Positions 63,222 to 64,000 of a DNA stretch of 64,000 bases are shown here, in pieces (position 1 is the stretch's first letter; each line of letters starts with the position of its first letter). Made by a program: the position numbers and the translations under genes. Location of the stretch: contig NZ_LGED01000194.1 of assembly GCF_001280085.1 (NCBI RefSeq), forward strand, positions 1-64,000, written 5' to 3'. This stretch comes from Saccharothrix sp. NRRL B-16348. Its GTDB lineage: Bacteria; Actinomycetota; Actinomycetes; Mycobacteriales; Pseudonocardiaceae. The notes beneath the pieces were generated by a model. The model worked only from the letters and a program-made list of their open reading frames with translations, had not been told where the DNA came from and ran no database searches.

Positions 63222-64000
63222 TGACCGGACGTGGTGTGCTGCGGTTGGGTGTGCTGGCCCTGTTGTGGGGCTCGGGCTTCCTGTGGATCAAGCTGGCGCT
63301 GACCGGGTTGTCGCCGGTGCAGATCACGGTGATCCGGTGTGCGCTGGGCGCGGCCGTGCTGGTGGTCATGGCGCGGGCGAGCCGGCAGCGGATGCCCCGG
63401 AGGTTGTGGGGCCACTTGGCGGTCGCCGCGTTGTTCTGCAACGCCCTGCCGTTCCTGCTCTTCGCGATCGGCGAGCAGACCGTCGACTCCGGGGTGGCGG
63501 GCGTGCTCAACGCGACCACCCCGCTGTTCTCGCTCCTCATCGGACTGGCGATCGGCACGGACCGCGACATCACGCCGGTCCGGGTCGCGGGCCTCGTCCT
63601 CGGCTTCGCGGGCATCCTACTGATCTTCGCCCCCCGGCAGCAGCACGGCCTGGCCGGCGTCGGCGCCCTCGCCCTCCTCGGCGCGGCGGCCAGCTACGCG
63701 GTCGCGTTCGCCTACATGGGGCGCAACCTGGTCGGCAAGGGCGGCCCGATCGCGGTGTCCGCCGCCCAGCTCACCGCAGCCACCGGTCTGGGTGCGCTCA
63801 TGCTGCCGTTCGACCACACCCCGGCCACGCCCAACGTCACCGCGATCGTCGCGGTGGTGGTGCTCGGCGTCTTCGGCACCGGCCTCACGTTCGTCCTCAA
63901 CTACCGGATCATCGAGGACGAAGGGCCGACCAGCGCGGCCACGGTCGGCTACCTGCTGCCGGTCGTGTCGGTGGCGCTCGGCGCGATCGTGCTGGACGAG
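63221..64000 (+). CDS. EamA/DMT-family transporter (truncated by window end)
   Basis: The first 260 residues are present without a stop. About eight hydrophobic helices in two EamA repeats are visible: VLALLWGSGFLWIKLALTGLSPVQITVIR opens the first and VGYLLPVVSVALGAIVLDE closes the visible part of the second. RhaT/YddG-like members export amino acids or metabolites across the inner membrane. The start is set by the typical N-terminus at ATG 63221. The ORF continues beyond the window. Confidence 0.88.
   Translation, partial: MTGRGVLRLGVLALLWGSGFLWIKLALTGLSPVQITVIRCALGAAVLVVMARASRQRMPRRLWGHLAVAALFCNALPFLLFAIGEQTVDSGVAGVLNATTPLFSLLIGLAIGTDRDITPVRVAGLVLGFAGILLIFAPRQQHGLAGVGALALLGAAASYAVAFAYMGRNLVGKGGPIAVSAAQLTAATGLGALMLPFDHTPATPNVTAIVAVVVLGVFGTGLTFVLNYRIIEDEGPTSAATVGYLLPVVSVALGAIVLDE

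Overview
The window is about 72 percent G+C, with dense short-spaced genes, frequent GTG starts, ATGA/GTGA stop-start overlaps, an F420-type oxidoreductase, an AfsR/SARP-like STAND regulator and several biosynthetic loci. This points to a filamentous actinobacterium, most likely a Pseudonocardiaceae member (Saccharothrix/Actinosynnema/Lentzea type); the family assignment is inferred from gene style, not from a marker gene. No rRNA, tRNA or CRISPR array was recognised.

Layout. 1-1.08 kb: a frameshifted IS481-family insertion sequence abutting an APH-fold kinase gene. 2.1-15.5 kb: housekeeping and secreted functions (neutral ceramidase, a FAD/Rieske oxidoreductase joined to a YbdK ligase and a haem-oxygenase-like iron enzyme, a CDGSH protein with a HemK-like methyltransferase, hydrolase, hemerythrin, secreted nuclease, F420-type oxidoreductase, PLP decarboxylase). 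15.5-17.4 kb: nucleotide-sugar dehydrogenase and EF-hand protein, closed by a strong terminator. 17.5-33.7 kb: a divergent, tightly coupled biosynthetic cluster. The left arm has six minus-strand genes (two Gfo/Idh/MocA dehydrogenases, sugar isomerase, M20 peptidase, LDH2 dehydrogenase, small conserved protein). The right arm has two DegT aminotransferases, a UbiA prenyltransferase, a FAD oxidase, two AMP-forming ligases, a methyltransferase, a permuted-looking CaiB protein and an AhpD-like protein. 33.8-42.4 kb: PQQ-like beta-propeller membrane protein, alditol oxidase, a TPR-Crp fusion regulator and an AfsR-like regulator.

42.4-46.8 kb holds a very large STAND/NACHT-like NTPase gene broken by one apparent base deletion, a candidate immunity-type protein. 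47-55 kb is a second biosynthetic locus: a DrrAB-type exporter divergent from a LuxE/LuxC acyl-reductase pair, an O-methyltransferase fusion and an MFS exporter. The divergent promoter carries helically phased direct repeats like SARP operators. Two intergenic gaps (46.85-46.95 and 63.02-63.14 kb) share a 22-bp-period repeat element with the same boundary sequence.

The most striking system is at 55.8-61.7 kb. A cobalamin-riboswitch leader precedes a secreted, sortase-motif-bearing alpha/alpha-toroid protein, a secreted DUF4430-like anchored protein, and EcfT, a fused double EcfA and an S component. The two surface proteins correspond to the two halves of animal intrinsic factor/transcobalamin, so this looks like a surface-anchored, two-piece cobamide capture system feeding an ECF importer. 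A P450 and an EamA exporter (cut by the window end) complete the window.
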